NCBI GenBank assembly: GCA_023105745.1
Contig: JALGQZ010000002.1
Span: forward strand, 44,816,997 to 44,880,996
Reading direction: 5' to 3'
Length of the DNA: 64,000 nt
Source: Austropuccinia psidii
Taxonomy: Eukaryota > Basidiomycota > Pucciniomycetes > Pucciniales > Sphaerophragmiaceae
Position 1 is the first letter of the stretch, and every line of letters starts with the position of its first letter. Under the pieces are notes generated by a model. That model was not told the DNA's origin and searched no databases. It saw nothing but the letters and a program-made list of their open reading frames with translations. Of this stretch, positions 46,193 through 58,568 are shown one piece after another. The position numbers and the translations under genes were made by a program.

Positions 46193-47275
46193 GATTGGGT
46201 AACTGCCTTACCACCTGCTGGTGACAAAAGTTATAATGCATGTCTTGTAATTTTAGACAGGTATAGTAATACCCCAATTGCTTTACCATTTCATAAATAT
46301 GACACAGCTATGGATACAGCTCTTTTAATTTGGAACAGAGTAATATCTCATACTGGTTTCTTTGAAAATATCATTAGTTATAGAGACCCAAAATTTACAT
46401 CAGCCTTATGGACACATTTACATAAGCTTTTGGGTACAAAAATATCATTCGCAACAGCCTACAATCCACAAACAGGTAGATTAGCAGAAAGAATGATTCA
46501 GACCCTTGCAGACATGGTCAGAAGGTTTGGTGCTCATGGCCTGGAGTTTAAAGATTCTGAGAGCTTTACCCATGATTGGTGTACAATCATACAAGAATTG
46601 GGATTAGCCTAAAAGACTTCTATCCATGTTTCAACAGGCAAAACTCTTGCAATGATGGAAAAAGGATGGAAGAGTAAACTTCCAGTTGATATTTTGAAGA
46701 AAGATTAAATTTGTATTAATGCAACTGCTTCAAGCTTTAAACTATTGCTTGATAAAGTAAGGCATTGTTCAAATCAAAGCATGAATCATGCCTTTGAATA
46801 TGCTAAACAAAAGTGGTATAAAGGTCATAAAACCCCAGAAATCAAAGTAGGGGACTTGATACTAGTTTCAACCTTGCAATTTAATGATATTAAAGGACCA
46901 AAGAAATTGAGAGGTTACTTGGAAGGAAAATTTATTATGAAAGCCCTTCATGGGACAAATGCAGTAAAATTAGAAATATCAGGAGAATTGGAAAACAAAC
47001 ATTCAGCTTTCCCTGTCAGTCTATTAAATAATTTAACTTCAAGTTATAAGGAATTATTTCATTTGAGGAATGAAACACCCTTAGAGGTACCACCACTTGA
47101 TCAAAGTGAAGAGAAAAAGGAACTAAAAGTTTTAAAAGAAAGAAGACTTAAGGGAAAAATGAAAGAGAACACTTAGTGAGGTACAGAAATCCACAACATG
47201 AAGATAAGTGGATTTCAGAAAGTAAAATACCTGATTACCAAGATTTCTGAGAAGATTCAGACATGAGAGAAGACC
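46193..47275 (+). pseudogene. Integrase core, GPY/F and tail of element D, after B
   Basis: It continues from 27584: DWVTALPPAGDKSYNACLVIL with the first catalytic Asp (46193-46612). SYRDPKFTSALW shows the second Asp lost to Tyr, and [10 protein letters not shown] keeps the Glu. After a stop at 46610-46612, the segment 46745-47176 has the C-terminal part (VSTLQFNDIKGPKKLRGYL, FPVSLLNN). A frameshifted chromodomain-like end lies near 47160-47250. Confidence 0.82.
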
Positions 47276-47420
47276 GATTCCTCAAAAAAGGTTGAATTGT
47301 GTGCTTTAAATACTTGAAAGTATAGGTAGAAAGGTTGGAAAGTGGATTATAGCCCCCCAATTAAATTGGGGGTATACTACTAAGAAGAATTTTAGTACAC
47401 CTTTTTTTGCTGGTAGGGAA

Positions 47421-49553
47421 TGGGAGCCTGTGAGGGATGTATGACATACCCATAAGGCCAAAAATAACTTGATACACAGTTGATTTAGTATTGAAAAGAC
47501 TAATCAGTTGGATTTCAAAAAATAACAAACAATAAGTATAGCTTTTTTGGATAAACAAAGCCATAATTATGATGTCATTTTTGGATTCTACTCCAAAAAT
47601 AACCTAGGGTAGACCCATAGGGTGTTATACACAAAAATGATTCTTTCTTGTGTTATTAGAAGATTTAAGAATCTTAAAGTACAATTTTAAGTTCTTTTAA
47701 CATTTTCTTGAATTGTTAAATTTGAGCTTAAATAAGCTTAAATTTGAATTTGCATAAGGTTTATGCAGACTTACCAAGGTTTTAGTTAAAATTGAGGTGT
47801 TTTGTATATTTACTGAATTGGCTAAGAATTTGCCATACAGAGTATAAATCCTGTGTGAGCTCAATTTAAAATGGTTCAAGTCCATAGTATGGGTTTAAAT
47901 AAATAGAAGGGCAAAAACCACGCAGGAAGGTGGGACAAAGGAAAAAGACCAAACAGAGCTTGGATAACCAGTTTTTTGGATCTGCAAGGATTCAATCAAG
48001 GTTTTCCACCTGTATTGGAGGATTTTAAACCTTATTTATAATTTGAGATTTAAATTTAATCCATCCTTAAAGTTTAAAATGATTTTCTCCCAATTTGGAC
48101 AAGAACTCAAGCTTCCAAAGGGTAAATCCCAATATGAAAGCCTGACATCAATGTTTTAAGAGTTTCCAAAGCTTGAAGAAGGTTAAAGATTTTAAGCTAC
48201 AAGTATCAAAACCTGTTCAGAAGCTAAGCTTTGGTGTGTATAGCAATACCTTCAAACATTCATTGAAAATACAATTCTTAATGGATTATCTTGAAGATTT
48301 CACACAGCTTACAAATTAATGTTATCTGTGTATATTCTATATTTAAGTATCTTTATTAAACAGGTTTAATATATAATTAGGCTTGAAATTAACCATTTTG
48401 ATTATTCTTAAAGAAAATTAAGATTTATTTAAAAATTAATTAAAAATTAAGCTTAAGAGATTTTTGCTTGAAACTTTTTTTTAAGTTCTTCATGTGATGA
48501 GATCTAATATAAATAGAATTGATTTATATTAAAACTTGAATTAATTAACTCAAATGGGGATCAAAGTTACTTGGAGTTACAAATAACACTTGTAACTTCA
48601 AGTTGGAATTAAAAAGGAGCTACTCTAGGTTAAGAGCCTTATTTGAAAGCATTTCTTTTCAGTTTTGACCTGAGAACTCCCTCTATATCCATTATGAATC
48701 TTGAGAGATGTTCTACAGGTGGAAAAAGAGCCTACACATCAATGTTTTTGCCAATGACCAATCATCATTCCAATTATATGAGACATTTGAGCAGGTAAAG
48801 TTTTATTAAATATAAAATCTTATGATTAAATTAATTCTTAAACTATCTTATTCTTTATCAATTTTAAATTAAAGAATTGAAAAAATAGAATTCAGATTAT
48901 TGTAGTAATCACCAATAATTCATTTTATTATATAAACATATTTTCTTAAATATCTTCTAAAATCCACAAATTCCTCTTAAAAGCGCTTAAATCTTATGTT
49001 TTTGCATAAAAAGATGTTTCATCTTTCAATATATTTATTTTTGGCGTGTTTTTAGCTTATAAATATTATTTGATATAATAACTCTTTTTGTTTGACTTGT
49101 TGTATTAAATAAATATTATAAGTGGGTTTTCTTTAAAGTTCTGTATTTCTCATCTAATGTTAGTTTTTTTTATAGAATTTTTGTATAAGAATTCTCTCTT
49201 CACAGTTTTTGTGATAATATTTTTGAATGATATCTATCTATTATCTATATGTGGATAAATATCTTTATTTTCAATGTGTAATTGTCTCATTAAGAGATTT
49301 ACACTTCTCATTGTTAAAATTGTCAGGGACTTTAACAATAATAGAATAATTATAAGTTATTATAATTTTGAATATTTTGTATTATTAAATTACTTAATAA
49401 TTATTAAATTCTTTTTTTGTTATATAAATATGTATGATAATTATACAAATTTGAGGTTATAATATTTCATTATATTATATTTTCTACTGAGGAAAGTCAT
49501 AGTACTGCTGATATTTGATACTATTATCAAGAGTTTCATATAAAAGAATTACA
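47421..49553 (+). repeat. 3' LTR of element D
   Basis: About 2.13 kb, collinear with 8927-11088. It is preceded by a short purine tract (GGTAGGGAA, 47412-47420). It ends 'gaattaca' and is followed by TCAGT. Confidence 0.8.
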
Positions 49554-50718
49554 TCAGTATTTGAAGGTTTAGTGAGGATTACATCATAATTAAACTATCT
49601 TTCCTCATTATGGTGCCATAATTTAGAGTTATCACTATAAATCTACGTTTTCTGACATCATAAGATTGTAAGAAGACTGGAATTTGTGGCTTTCATTAGT
49701 TTTCATCATAATTAACTAGTATTAACCATTTTTATCACTTATATTACTGTCAAACCTAGATTAAGATTACAGTGAATGATCATCAATGATCAATTTTAAG
49801 CTTAAGTTTTAATCATTGAGAACGTTCAAGTTATACACACTACAGCCATTCAAATAGTCAATTCTGATAGTTTGGCATGTCATCATTCTTCTGACATGAG
49901 CATTTAATTACATAATCAAAACTCTATTTTTGATGAATTTTCTTTTAACTCATCTTTTCTGTCAAAATTTACAATTTTAAACTTCAAACCATGATTTAAA
50001 GGGGTTATACCTTGAATATAATGATAAGAATTACATCATTATTCACATATGAGATGGTAGAGCCTGAATATCCACTTTCATTCACTTTTGGACTAATTTT
50101 ACAACAAAGAGGTCAACAGCCATGACTATTTTGTTCAATAAACTCTTACAAGCTATAACCATATTTATAGCTTGTCAAAGAAAGTTCATATCTGTATTGT
50201 TACAGTAATTAAATGGTGATTTTTTGCTCAACTCTCTATCATGTATATTTCAAGATATATGAGCTAAAATCCATGAATATATGAACTGATCATAAAGGTG
50301 CATACATTAAGGTTATTTCCTTAAATATTGACTTTACAGATATGTAATCAAAACTTTATATGTGTATTTTTTCATGGGGAATCCAATGGTACAGCTTAGG
50401 TCAAATGTTAATTCATTGCATTCTGATATAATCAAGGATTTATGCCTTTTTATGGAATTTTAGGCTTATTACTCATTAAGAATTGTCTTTACAGATATTA
50501 CATAAAAGCGTTATATGTGTATTTACCATGGTGAATCTAATGGTAAAATTCATTTCACATGTTTGCTCATTAGATTAAGATTGAATAAAGAGATTAAGCC
50601 TTTTTATGGAATTCTTATTTATTTGAAGATAGTAATGTTAATTCTTATTATGAGAATAAATATTGTAAAGGTGTTTTGTGACATTTTTGGATATTTGGTC
50701 ATATCTCAAAGGCTCACA
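49554..50718 (-). repeat. LTR-like end of remnant element F
   Basis: The right end 'ctcaaaggctcaca' at 50718 and repeated 'ggaatccaatggta'-type blocks (near 50380 and 50530) resemble the ends of B-type LTRs and the fragment at 1-273. An internal duplication of about 160 bp seems present. The left boundary is unclear; 49554 is simply the right flank of D. No gene seen in this stretch. Confidence 0.45.
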
Positions 50719-50988
50719 TTATTTACCACAAAAGAAGGTTGTACCACAATCTGATATAGGTAAATAGGGTATAATCCACTGTCCTACCACTTAATTAGAC
50801 TTTATTAGTCTTGAAGCTCAATGATGCTTAACTTTTCTATTTTTTAGGTCTTCTTTAATATCTGAACTTTCCTAATAGCTTACCAGAATTAGTAATATAT
50901 TTCTCTAATAGCCATTCAGCTTCTTGAGCTGGGTTTTTATAACTCACAAGGTATTCCCTTTTTTTTGTTTATTGCCCTCCTTTCTTTA
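50719..50988 (-). pseudogene. Chromodomain-like tail of element F
   Basis: On the minus strand 50830-50985 reads as a degraded version of the REYLVRY..P..EDEWLPE tail of H (61690-61740), including a Trp and flanking acidic residues, with frame breaks. This is the only internal part of F left: it stops at 50988 where an inverted type E LTR begins. Confidence 0.5.
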
Positions 50989-52045
50989 TGTCAGCCTGTG
51001 ACTCAAAACCAGAGCACAAGCATGACAGCCAAATACCATAAATCAATGGTAAAGCCAAGATACCACCGAAACATGGAGCTGAGCCAAATCAGCTCAAAAG
51101 ATATCAAAAGACAGAGGAAAAGAATTCTTTTCAAAATATAAAAGTCCCATTATCATAGGAAAAAGAATAAAAAATTTAATCCTGCTCAAAGTTGTGCTGA
51201 GAATAAACCTTAATTTTCACCTCTCATCTAAAATACAGAGGAAGAGGCTTAACCCCATCAAAAGGGTATTTAACATGGAGCTCTAAGTCAGGGCTAACTA
51301 ATGGTAGTAGCCAAACTGAGCTAGCACCAGCATTACAGAGGTTATGACATAAATAAGGTCAAATAAGGGTGATTAAGAGATTCACCTCCCATCTGACTTT
51401 AACAGTTTTAGTGTAAGATACCTGAAGTGGGATATTTTTGAAAAGAGCAAAATCAGAGCTGTATGATGGTTCCATCTATTTCCCCATATCCCATCTAGAG
51501 CAAAAGGTATGGGGCAAACAAACTCTATAGTTTTTAAGCAAAACATATGTATATACAAAATATCTTATACATGGCATAACTTTGGAATACTTAATGATAA
51601 CCATATCAAAGGAGGTAACATTGTGTAGAGCCAATCAAGGCTACACAATGAGCCAAATTTGAGCTTGATATCTCAAAGACTGACAAAGACATGGAAGTTT
51701 TCAGCGCAAAGTCCCACAATTAAACCAATACAGTCTTACTGTGGGATATTCTCCCATAGGTATGATTATGAGGTGTCAAATAGAAAAAGACGCTTTTTTT
51801 ACTTCAATACCTCATAGTTCATTCAATACTGGGGTCCCATACAGGTTCTGTACAGCATTCTATGCATCATACATGTCAGAAGAGGGCTATGTGGTCCCCA
51901 GATGAAGATTTTCACCCTGTATTGGTGAAACCTTCCCAGATGTGGTTTCAAAACCACATCTGAGCCCAATAAAGGCCTTTTTAAAGCCACAAGCCAGTCC
52001 TTGGAAGTGAAAAATCTTCACTTCCTCTACATGGAAATGTCTGTC
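50989..52045 (+). repeat. Type E LTR fragment in inverted orientation
   Basis: It starts TGTCAGCCTGTGACTC at 50989 and follows the reverse complement of 59988 down to about 58920 of the E LTR (shared 'gagcacaagcatga', 'aaaccttaattttcacctc', 'caccctgtattggtgaa'). The last roughly 350 bp of the LTR are missing; at about 52038-52046 it runs directly into the 3' coding end of element E. It therefore is not the 3' LTR of E. Confidence 0.8.
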
Positions 52046-52568
52046 TGGTTCTTGAATCTGACTAACTACTGTCTCTGATCCTTACCATTAAGTCTGACCT
52101 TCCGGCCTTGATAATGTTCTTCACAGGTCCAGGGGAGTCCTCCACTTTCAGTATTTCTGGTGGGGTGGGGTTCTTCTTCCTGGAGGAAAATTTATCCTCC
52201 TATCTCTGGAGGTATGGCTTGACTAAACTCACTGGAAAGACTGGGTGTTTCCTGGAAATTTCCTCTGTGAGTTTGACTTCCACTGCATTTTTACCTATCC
52301 ATTTGATGATGGTGAAGGGCCCTAAAAATAAGTCTCTCATTTTCTTAGGTCCTTTGAGATTATTAAAGTTCAGTGTAGACACTAACACTTGGTCCCCTTC
52401 TTTAAAGTCAGGTTCCATGTGTGATTTGCCCCACCTCTGCTTATTATATTCTTTTGCCTCAGCTATGCATTTTCCTGCTGTGTCACAAGCTTTCTTCCAC
52501 ATTTCATGGAAATCTTTGTCTGTGGGGTGGATGGTCAGAAGATTTTTCTTCAAGTGATCCACAGGCAA
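52046..52568 (-). pseudogene. Integrase C-terminus of element E
   Basis: Minus-strand frame 52568-52200 has VSTLNFNNLKGPKKMRDLFL, GPFTIIKWIGKNAVEVKL and FPVSLVKPY, the GPY/F module that follows the integrase core. A short chromodomain-like tail reaches about 52050 in another frame, then the inverted LTR begins. Confidence 0.75.
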
Positions 52569-52604
52569 TAGGGGATTCCACCCTTTCTATACCAGTGCAG
52601 GTGT

Positions 52605-53360
52605 TTATCCAGTGGTAGAGTGCTGAATTGTGTTACAGGACAGTTGGACTGCTGGTAGAAAGGTAACCCAGTCATGGGGGTAACCTTCATGGTCCTTATA
52701 TTCCATGCCATATGCACAGAATCTTCTAAGGATTTCCTCCATTGTCTGAATCATCCTTTCAGCTAATCCATCTGTTTGTGGATGGTAAGCTCTGGAAAAT
52801 GAAAGCTTGGTGCCAAGCATGTCATACAAATTTGTCCAAAATTCAGATGTGAACTTTGGGTCCCTATCACTGATGATGATTTTAGGGACTCCACAGGGAG
52901 ATATGATGTTGTTCCAGAATAGCAGAGCAGTGTCCATGGCTGTGGCCTCCTTGTGATATGGTAGACACCTCATATTCTTGCTGAGCCTGTCAGCTATGAT
53001 TAAGCAGGAATTGAAGTTCTCCTTGCCTCCTGGGACAAGTCCTGTAAACCAGTCCATGTTGATGATTTCCCATGGGTGTTTGTGTTCTTGTATGTGTTGA
53101 AGTAACCCATATTTCTTCCCATAATTTCTATTTGCCTTTTGGAATCTTTCACAAGTGTGAATGTATTCACTCAACTCATGTTCCCATTTGGGCCACTAAG
53201 CAGTGCTTGCTACCCTTTCTTTGGTCCTGTTGTCACTCATGTGTCCCATATATGGGCAGTCACTGAATTCCTTCAGGATCAAAGATATATGGTGTCTGTC
53301 TATTATTGTGAGTGCACTAGTGTGCTTCTACCTATGGTAGAGCAGGCCATCTATAAGGAA
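52605..53360 (-). pseudogene. Integrase core of element E
   Basis: Minus-strand frame 53174-52605 has [14 protein letters not shown] (end of the zinc domain), [37 protein letters not shown] and [13 protein letters not shown]. The second Asp and the Glu are 35 residues apart, the DD35E pattern. The upstream zinc histidines (53175-53360) are in broken frames. Confidence 0.82.
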
Positions 53361-54330
53361 AAATTTATTGTCCTTATAGTTCCTTAACTAGGGTTCCTCT
53401 AATGGGGATTCCAGTTCTGGGCTCCTGTACTTTTGTTGAAGGAGTTGCAACAATATGTGACATTGTTTTTGTTTGCTATATGTCTTCATTACTGCATTGA
53501 AGAATTAATAATGTATCTCTGAGGAACTTCTTCCCAATATGGGAGTTTCTGTTTGTTATGAGTCAATGTTTCCACTTTCTGGGGTACCACTTTCTGGTTC
53601 CCACTCAGAAAACCAAAAGTTTTGCTTCCCGTCTATTTCCATGAAATGGATAGGAATTTTAGGTTTTACTTCAGGGTCATAAGCTGGGTTGCTTTTGACA
53701 TTATCCAGTGGCCATCTGCCAAGGCCCTCTGCATTGGTATGACGTTCACCTTCTTTGTATATGATGTGCATGTTCCCTGTATAATCTTGGATGGCTATTT
53801 GCCACCTCAACATGTGTCTATTGGTAGTATTCATGTTTAGTGAAGACTTCAAGGCTATTAAGTCTGTGTAGACTTCAAAGACTGCAACCTCCAAATAATA
53901 ATGGAGTATCTCTAGATCCCAGACTAAGCATAGAAATTCAGTCTGGGTGGGCCATACCTGGCTTCCAAATCTTTAAGCTGCCTAGAGATGTAACATATTA
54001 CTTCCTCTCTTGGTTCACCATCTACAATTTGTCCTTGGTGAAGGGCTGGCACTAAGCCTTGGCCACATGCTGCATCTATGTATAAACTGAATGGTAGTTC
54101 AAAGTCAGGTAAGATGAGCACAGGTGAATTTGTGAGTTCATGTTTGATCCTCTCATATGCATCCCTCCTTTCCTTGGTAATTTCAAAAACTACATCTTTT
54201 GAACATAACTTGTATAAACTACTAGCTATGTGGGCCAACATTTTGATGTGGTTTCTACAGTAGCTGGCACACCCAAGGAAATATTGCATCTCTTCAATGT
54301 TTCTTGGTCCTGGCTTTTTCAGTACTGCTG
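53361..54330 (-). pseudogene. RT connection and RNase H of element E
   Basis: The minus strand has QYFLGCASYCRNHIKMLAH and FSLYIDAACGQGLVPALHQGQ (54289-53924), then [21 protein letters not shown] and GERHTNAEGLGRWPL (53894-53556). The RNase H start keeps its Asp. Frame changes at about 53900 and after 53556 break it. Confidence 0.78.
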
Positions 54331-54913
54331 CTACTTTGTTCTAGTAAATTGCCAGACTAAGACCTCAGACTTTATTTCCTAGAGCTAGTAGCTCTTGTTG
54401 GCCAAAATTGCACTTTTTAAGTGAAATATTCAGATTTATGGGTGTGCATTTACTTAGCACTCTGTCTACATATTGCATATGGTCTTCCCATGTCTCTGGG
54501 TATATAATGATGTGATCAATATATACTACCATCCAGCCTTCCAATATCTCTTCTTGAAATATAGTGTCCATCATCCTTTGGATGTGGGCTTGTGCATTCT
54601 TGATGCCAAATGGAATCCTGATGTACTCATATATGCCCATATGAAATATGATTCTGAGTAATTTCATGGAGTTTGGTTAAACTCCAATCTGGTGGAAGCC
54701 TTTCATACAATCCATTTTGGTTATAAGTTTGGCTTTTTCCAGTTTGTATAATGCATGAGGTATCCTGGGTATAGGGTACCTGTCAGCTTTGGTGTAGTTA
54801 TTCAGAGCTCTGAAATCTCCACCCAGCCTAGACTTGCCATCATGCCAGGTGATCAGGACAGGAGGGGTAATTTCCACTTTTTCATTGTGTCCAATCTTTC
54901 TGATGACATCCAT
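54331..54913 (-). pseudogene. Reverse transcriptase of element E
   Basis: Minus-strand frames 54913-54677 (GDFRALNNYTKADRYPIPRI, MDCMKGFHQ) and 54667-54365 (GIYEYIRIPFGIKNAQAH). The catalytic motif is YIDH (54512-54523) instead of YIDD. A stop separates the two frames. Confidence 0.82.
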
Positions 54914-55666
54914 GTCCAGGAGTTCATTGATATGTTTTTAAATTTCCTTCCAGGTTTCCAGACTTTCTGGGTAAGGAGGTCTCCTGAGCATGGGTGGATA
55001 AGGTCTTTCCACATCCAGATATAGTTCTATATCATGGCCTCTAATATTGCCTAATGGTTCTTCACCAATGGCAAATGCTGGTCCATTCTTTCTCTGCATC
55101 TTCAGTAAACTTAGTTTTTGTCTACTGGTGAGGGTAGTGTTGAACTGGCCCTCTTTGACTTCACTCAGTAGTTCTTCCAGTGAATCATGGGCAGATATTT
55201 GGTATATATCAAGTGAAGATTTGTTTTCCTTGTTGGTACTAATGGTAATGTGCCTGTTTTTACTATTGTAAATATCTATTCCATAAATCCTCTGGTAATC
55301 TGTTCCCACCAAAAACCCTTGGATGTGGGCATCATTCAGCACAAAAAACTCTGGATTAAGTCTGATGTTACATTTTCTATGGGGTATAATTATCTCTTTG
55401 ATAATTGTCCCAATGGAATTAATCTTCCCTGATGCACTCTTGAAGTTCTTTGCCTTGGTGGGCAAGAGCTGGCTTTCCCAGTTTGGGAAGTGGTTGTCCA
55501 GATAATTTCTGGACACTATGGAACAGTGTGCTCCACTTTCAATGATCAATGGATTTTGAGCATTGTCAATACAAAAAGTCATTTTTGTGGCTGTTCCATG
55601 TATGTATGCCATTCCTTTGGTTGGTGTAACCACGAATGTTTGTGCATCTTGTGTGTGTTTGCACAT
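54914..55666 (-). pseudogene. Protease and linker of element E
   Basis: A 242-codon minus-strand frame (55666-54938). The protease active site reads IIESGAHCSIVSRNYL: the catalytic Asp is replaced by Glu. A linker follows (FLVGTDYQRIYGIDIYNS), then the RT entry motif VERPYPPMLRRPPYP. The frame is open but the enzyme should be inactive. Confidence 0.78.
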
Positions 55667-57994
55667 ATTTTTATTGGCAGTATCCTATGGCATGCCTGCT
55701 TCCAACTGTATATTCCTCCTCTGGGACTTTCTCAATTTCATAGACATTTTTTTTTGCCTTTGGACAGTTGTTGGAATAGTGATGTGGTGAACAGCAGTTG
55801 TGACAAGAATTTCTCTTCTTTGCCACTTCTGCCACACTTCCTCTGGGTTTGTCTTTAAACTCTCCCCTGAAAGGTTGTTTCTCTTTCAAAACCACTGCTT
55901 TTATATGAGGTGTATTTCCCTATATTTATTCTTTTCCTTACATCTTGTAAGGTATTTGAAATGTCATCTAGAGTGCACTTGTGATTGCATCTGGATTTTA
56001 TTGCATGCTCTAGTTCCCCTGGCATTTGTGTCAGGACTTTGTGATTCCTAATCTGAATTCTCATTTGAGAATCAATGGCTTTAAGTCTTTTAGACTGTCT
56101 AAGACACCACTCATATGGATCTTTGACAACAGAGTATTTGTCATTTTCAAATGAAATGGTCTTTTGCCATATCCAAGTAACATTACTGTACTTTTGGATG
56201 ATTTGACTCTTCTACCATGGATTTCTTTCATTTCTGTGTACCATATACTAGCATGTCCTTTAAATACTGTCTCAAGTCTAGCAGTAATCCAGTAGTCTGG
56301 TATGCTTGGTACATCAATGAAGAGTCAATCAATATAATCAATGATTTCCATATGAGAGTATTCTACAGTTCCAGAGGATTTGGGCCAGCTTGAGGCCTCA
56401 AGAAGCTGTTTCAAGGCTTCCTTCTCTGAATAAGACATATTCTCTCCATCCTGGTATTGTGATGGAGATCTTTCTTTATTCATCAGCATGGAATCTGGTT
56501 TGATGTCATCCTGGTGATATGGATCATCCATTACATGGCCTGGTGGTTGGGGCTTCATTCTATGGTAGAAATTAAACAGTTTGTTTATCCCTTGATCCAG
56601 ACAATTCCTATCCCTTTTTCTGTGGAGTTCCTCTTCAAAGACTAGGTTCAGTCTTTTAATGGTTTTTCAGAGGCTTTTATTGATTGAGAATATCCTTCTT
56701 GAAGGTTTTTACCAATTTTGTCCATGGAGGTTGTCCATATTTTCATCCTCTAATGGCTTGCTTCAAGTTCTGCAAACTGCTTTTGAGTTTGCTCAGAATA
56801 TTGGGACATTTGTAACCATAGTGCATCACTGTTTAGGTTACTCTCAGGTGTGACAACATTATGTTCAATCTGAGTGGGGGTAATATTTATATTAATGGGA
56901 CTACTAATTCTAGAGTTATTTACAACTACTTCTGGTTCTTGTGCACTTCTTTCACCAAATCCAAAAGCTTCTGGATCATGGGGTCTGACTCTCTCTTCCT
57001 CTGCTTGAAGGAGGTCTTGTTTTTGCCCTTGTTTCCTTGTCTTCTCCTGGAAACCTCCTGGAATTGTGAAAAATGGTGACTCTTGGGCACTGATCTGCTG
57101 GTTTCTGAATGGTGTGAAGCCACTGGAGAGCTGATTTGGCCTGCTCCTTGTGAGCCTGAAGGAATCTGAGTATGCCCTGTCTGGGTCAGCTGTTCTTCTA
57201 TAGCTTGGATAGTGGCTTTAGTATCCCTTATCCTGGTTTCCCTTGCCTCCAGGAGTCTGAACTGCCTGGTAGGATTCCAACATTTTGTGATTACCATAAG
57301 GTCCTTGAAGTCTATCTCTTTGAGAAATATCTTCTGGCAACTTTCTCCAAGTTCTGCCCAGTGAGCTGCCAGGTTGAACCTCTTGTTGTCCATGCTCCAT
57401 TTAAATAAATCTTTGAGGAGTTGGTGGAGATGAAGAACTTTATCCATGTCTTTCCAGTCCTCTGGTTTGAGGTTCCTGTTGAAATGGAGTGTGAATGGCA
57501 AGGTTGATATTATCTCCCCATTGTTTTGCCATCCACCACTGTGTTCAAGGTGTCCTCTTCCAGGTCTTCTGGTTCTGGACAATCCTTCTCTGTCCTCTGG
57601 TTGGTTCCTTTGGAAGCCAAGGTCTCTGAGGTATACAGGTGACATGTCAGTTTTTGCAAGCAGTAAAAAACTTTATGCTCTTAGGGTATTTGCCTTTGAC
57701 TGTGCCTTGTACAAATTTGTTGTCTGCTGATTTGGGCAATTTACCTTTAGAGGTTACAACTGGGTTAATTATAGTAATTTTCCCTGTACAAGCTGTGAAG
57801 GTTGGTTTACCTTGTATTGGAGCAGAATTTTGTGGTTTTGTACTCTTCTGAGTGAAAATAGGTATCCACTTCTTTGCTGTAATAAGGCCTTCACTGTGCC
57901 TCTTTACTTTTCCCTTGCTTTTCTCTGGTTCTGAGGGTGTCACTGGTATGTTAGCCTGTGACTGGCTTTCAAGTGGTATGAAGTTATCTTCCAC
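55667..57994 (-). pseudogene. Gag pseudogene of element E
   Basis: Minus-strand pieces in order: 57994-57647 (TSKGKLPKSADNKFVQGT); 57645-56926 (LHFNRNLKPEDWKDMDKVLH, with a basic C-terminal part); 56558-56325 (SSWPKSSGTVEYSHMEI); a gap with broken frames; 56064-55855 (GELEHAIKSRCN); and 55895-55671 with the zinc knuckle CHNCCSPHHYSNNC, CX2CX4HX4C. The first two frames are offset by one base at 57646, a likely frameshift. The Gag spans about 2.3 kb. Confidence 0.75.
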
Positions 57995-58551
57995 TGAATC
58001 AAACAGGAAAAGAGGGCTTAATGTCAGTTAAGACTTCTTAAAATGCTGTTTGCACGTCTAAGAATGGCCTCTGGGCTTGTATATTACTACAATATGCCCT
58101 TGGATAATGACAGTGTAATTGAATTAACAATTTCACGTCAGAAATACAGCTTACTGATATTTGGTATACTGTTTTTATACCAATATCTCACAGAATAACT
58201 TGTAATTAGCAATTATAAACTGATAAAAGTGGTATGTAAGAGGGTAATTGAATTAACAATATGCCCAACCACGCCTCAAATCTTGGTTTTACAGTAAGAG
58301 GTGTCTTTATTTAATTCAAAAAAAGACTGTATTAGTGGCTTAAAGTGTTCTTATATGTAAAACACGCCAAAAAAAATGTCCTGTGGTTATTAGCCATGTG
58401 ACAGGTACTCTTTTTAATATGAGTATAAAGAGAAATATATAATATATGTATCTTTTTAAGAAAGAATTATGCCTAAAAACATAAAACAAAATGTCAGAAA
58501 TAGAGAAAATGAGTGAAAAAACTCACTTTTTGGGTCAAAAAGGTTAAGACA
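57995..58551 (-). other. Leader of element E, no gene
   Basis: AT-rich leader between the E primer site and Gag. It contains two near-repeats of 'gtaattgaattaacaat' (58109 and 58242). No coding frame is supported. Confidence 0.45.
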
Positions 58552-58568
58552 TGGCCAGGCCCTCAAAA
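58552..58568 (-). promoter_or_regulatory. Primer-binding region of element E
   Basis: Directly after the LTR terminus (AACCTGACA on the minus strand) comes TTTTGAGGGCCTGGCCATG. It is collinear with the B site TTTGGCGGCCTAACCATG, so probably a diverged version of the same kind of site. Confidence 0.45.

Larger units (their letters stand above)
8927..49553 (+). mobile_element. Type D Ty3/Gypsy element, host of nested insertions
   Basis: Two LTRs starting TGTGAGCCTGTGAGG (8927) and TGGGAGCCTGTGAGG (47421) bound a plus-strand gag-pol remnant. Flanks read TAAGT (8922-8926) and TCAGT (49554-49558), 4 of 5 matching, as expected for an old 5-bp target duplication. Removing the three insertions (13125-15044, 16592-25822, 27585-46192) and their duplications leaves about 10.9 kb. 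Order is LTR, Gag with zinc knuckle, protease, RT, RNase H, integrase, chromodomain-like tail, LTR. Stops, lost catalytic residues and diverged LTRs show it is the oldest major element here. Confidence 0.85.
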
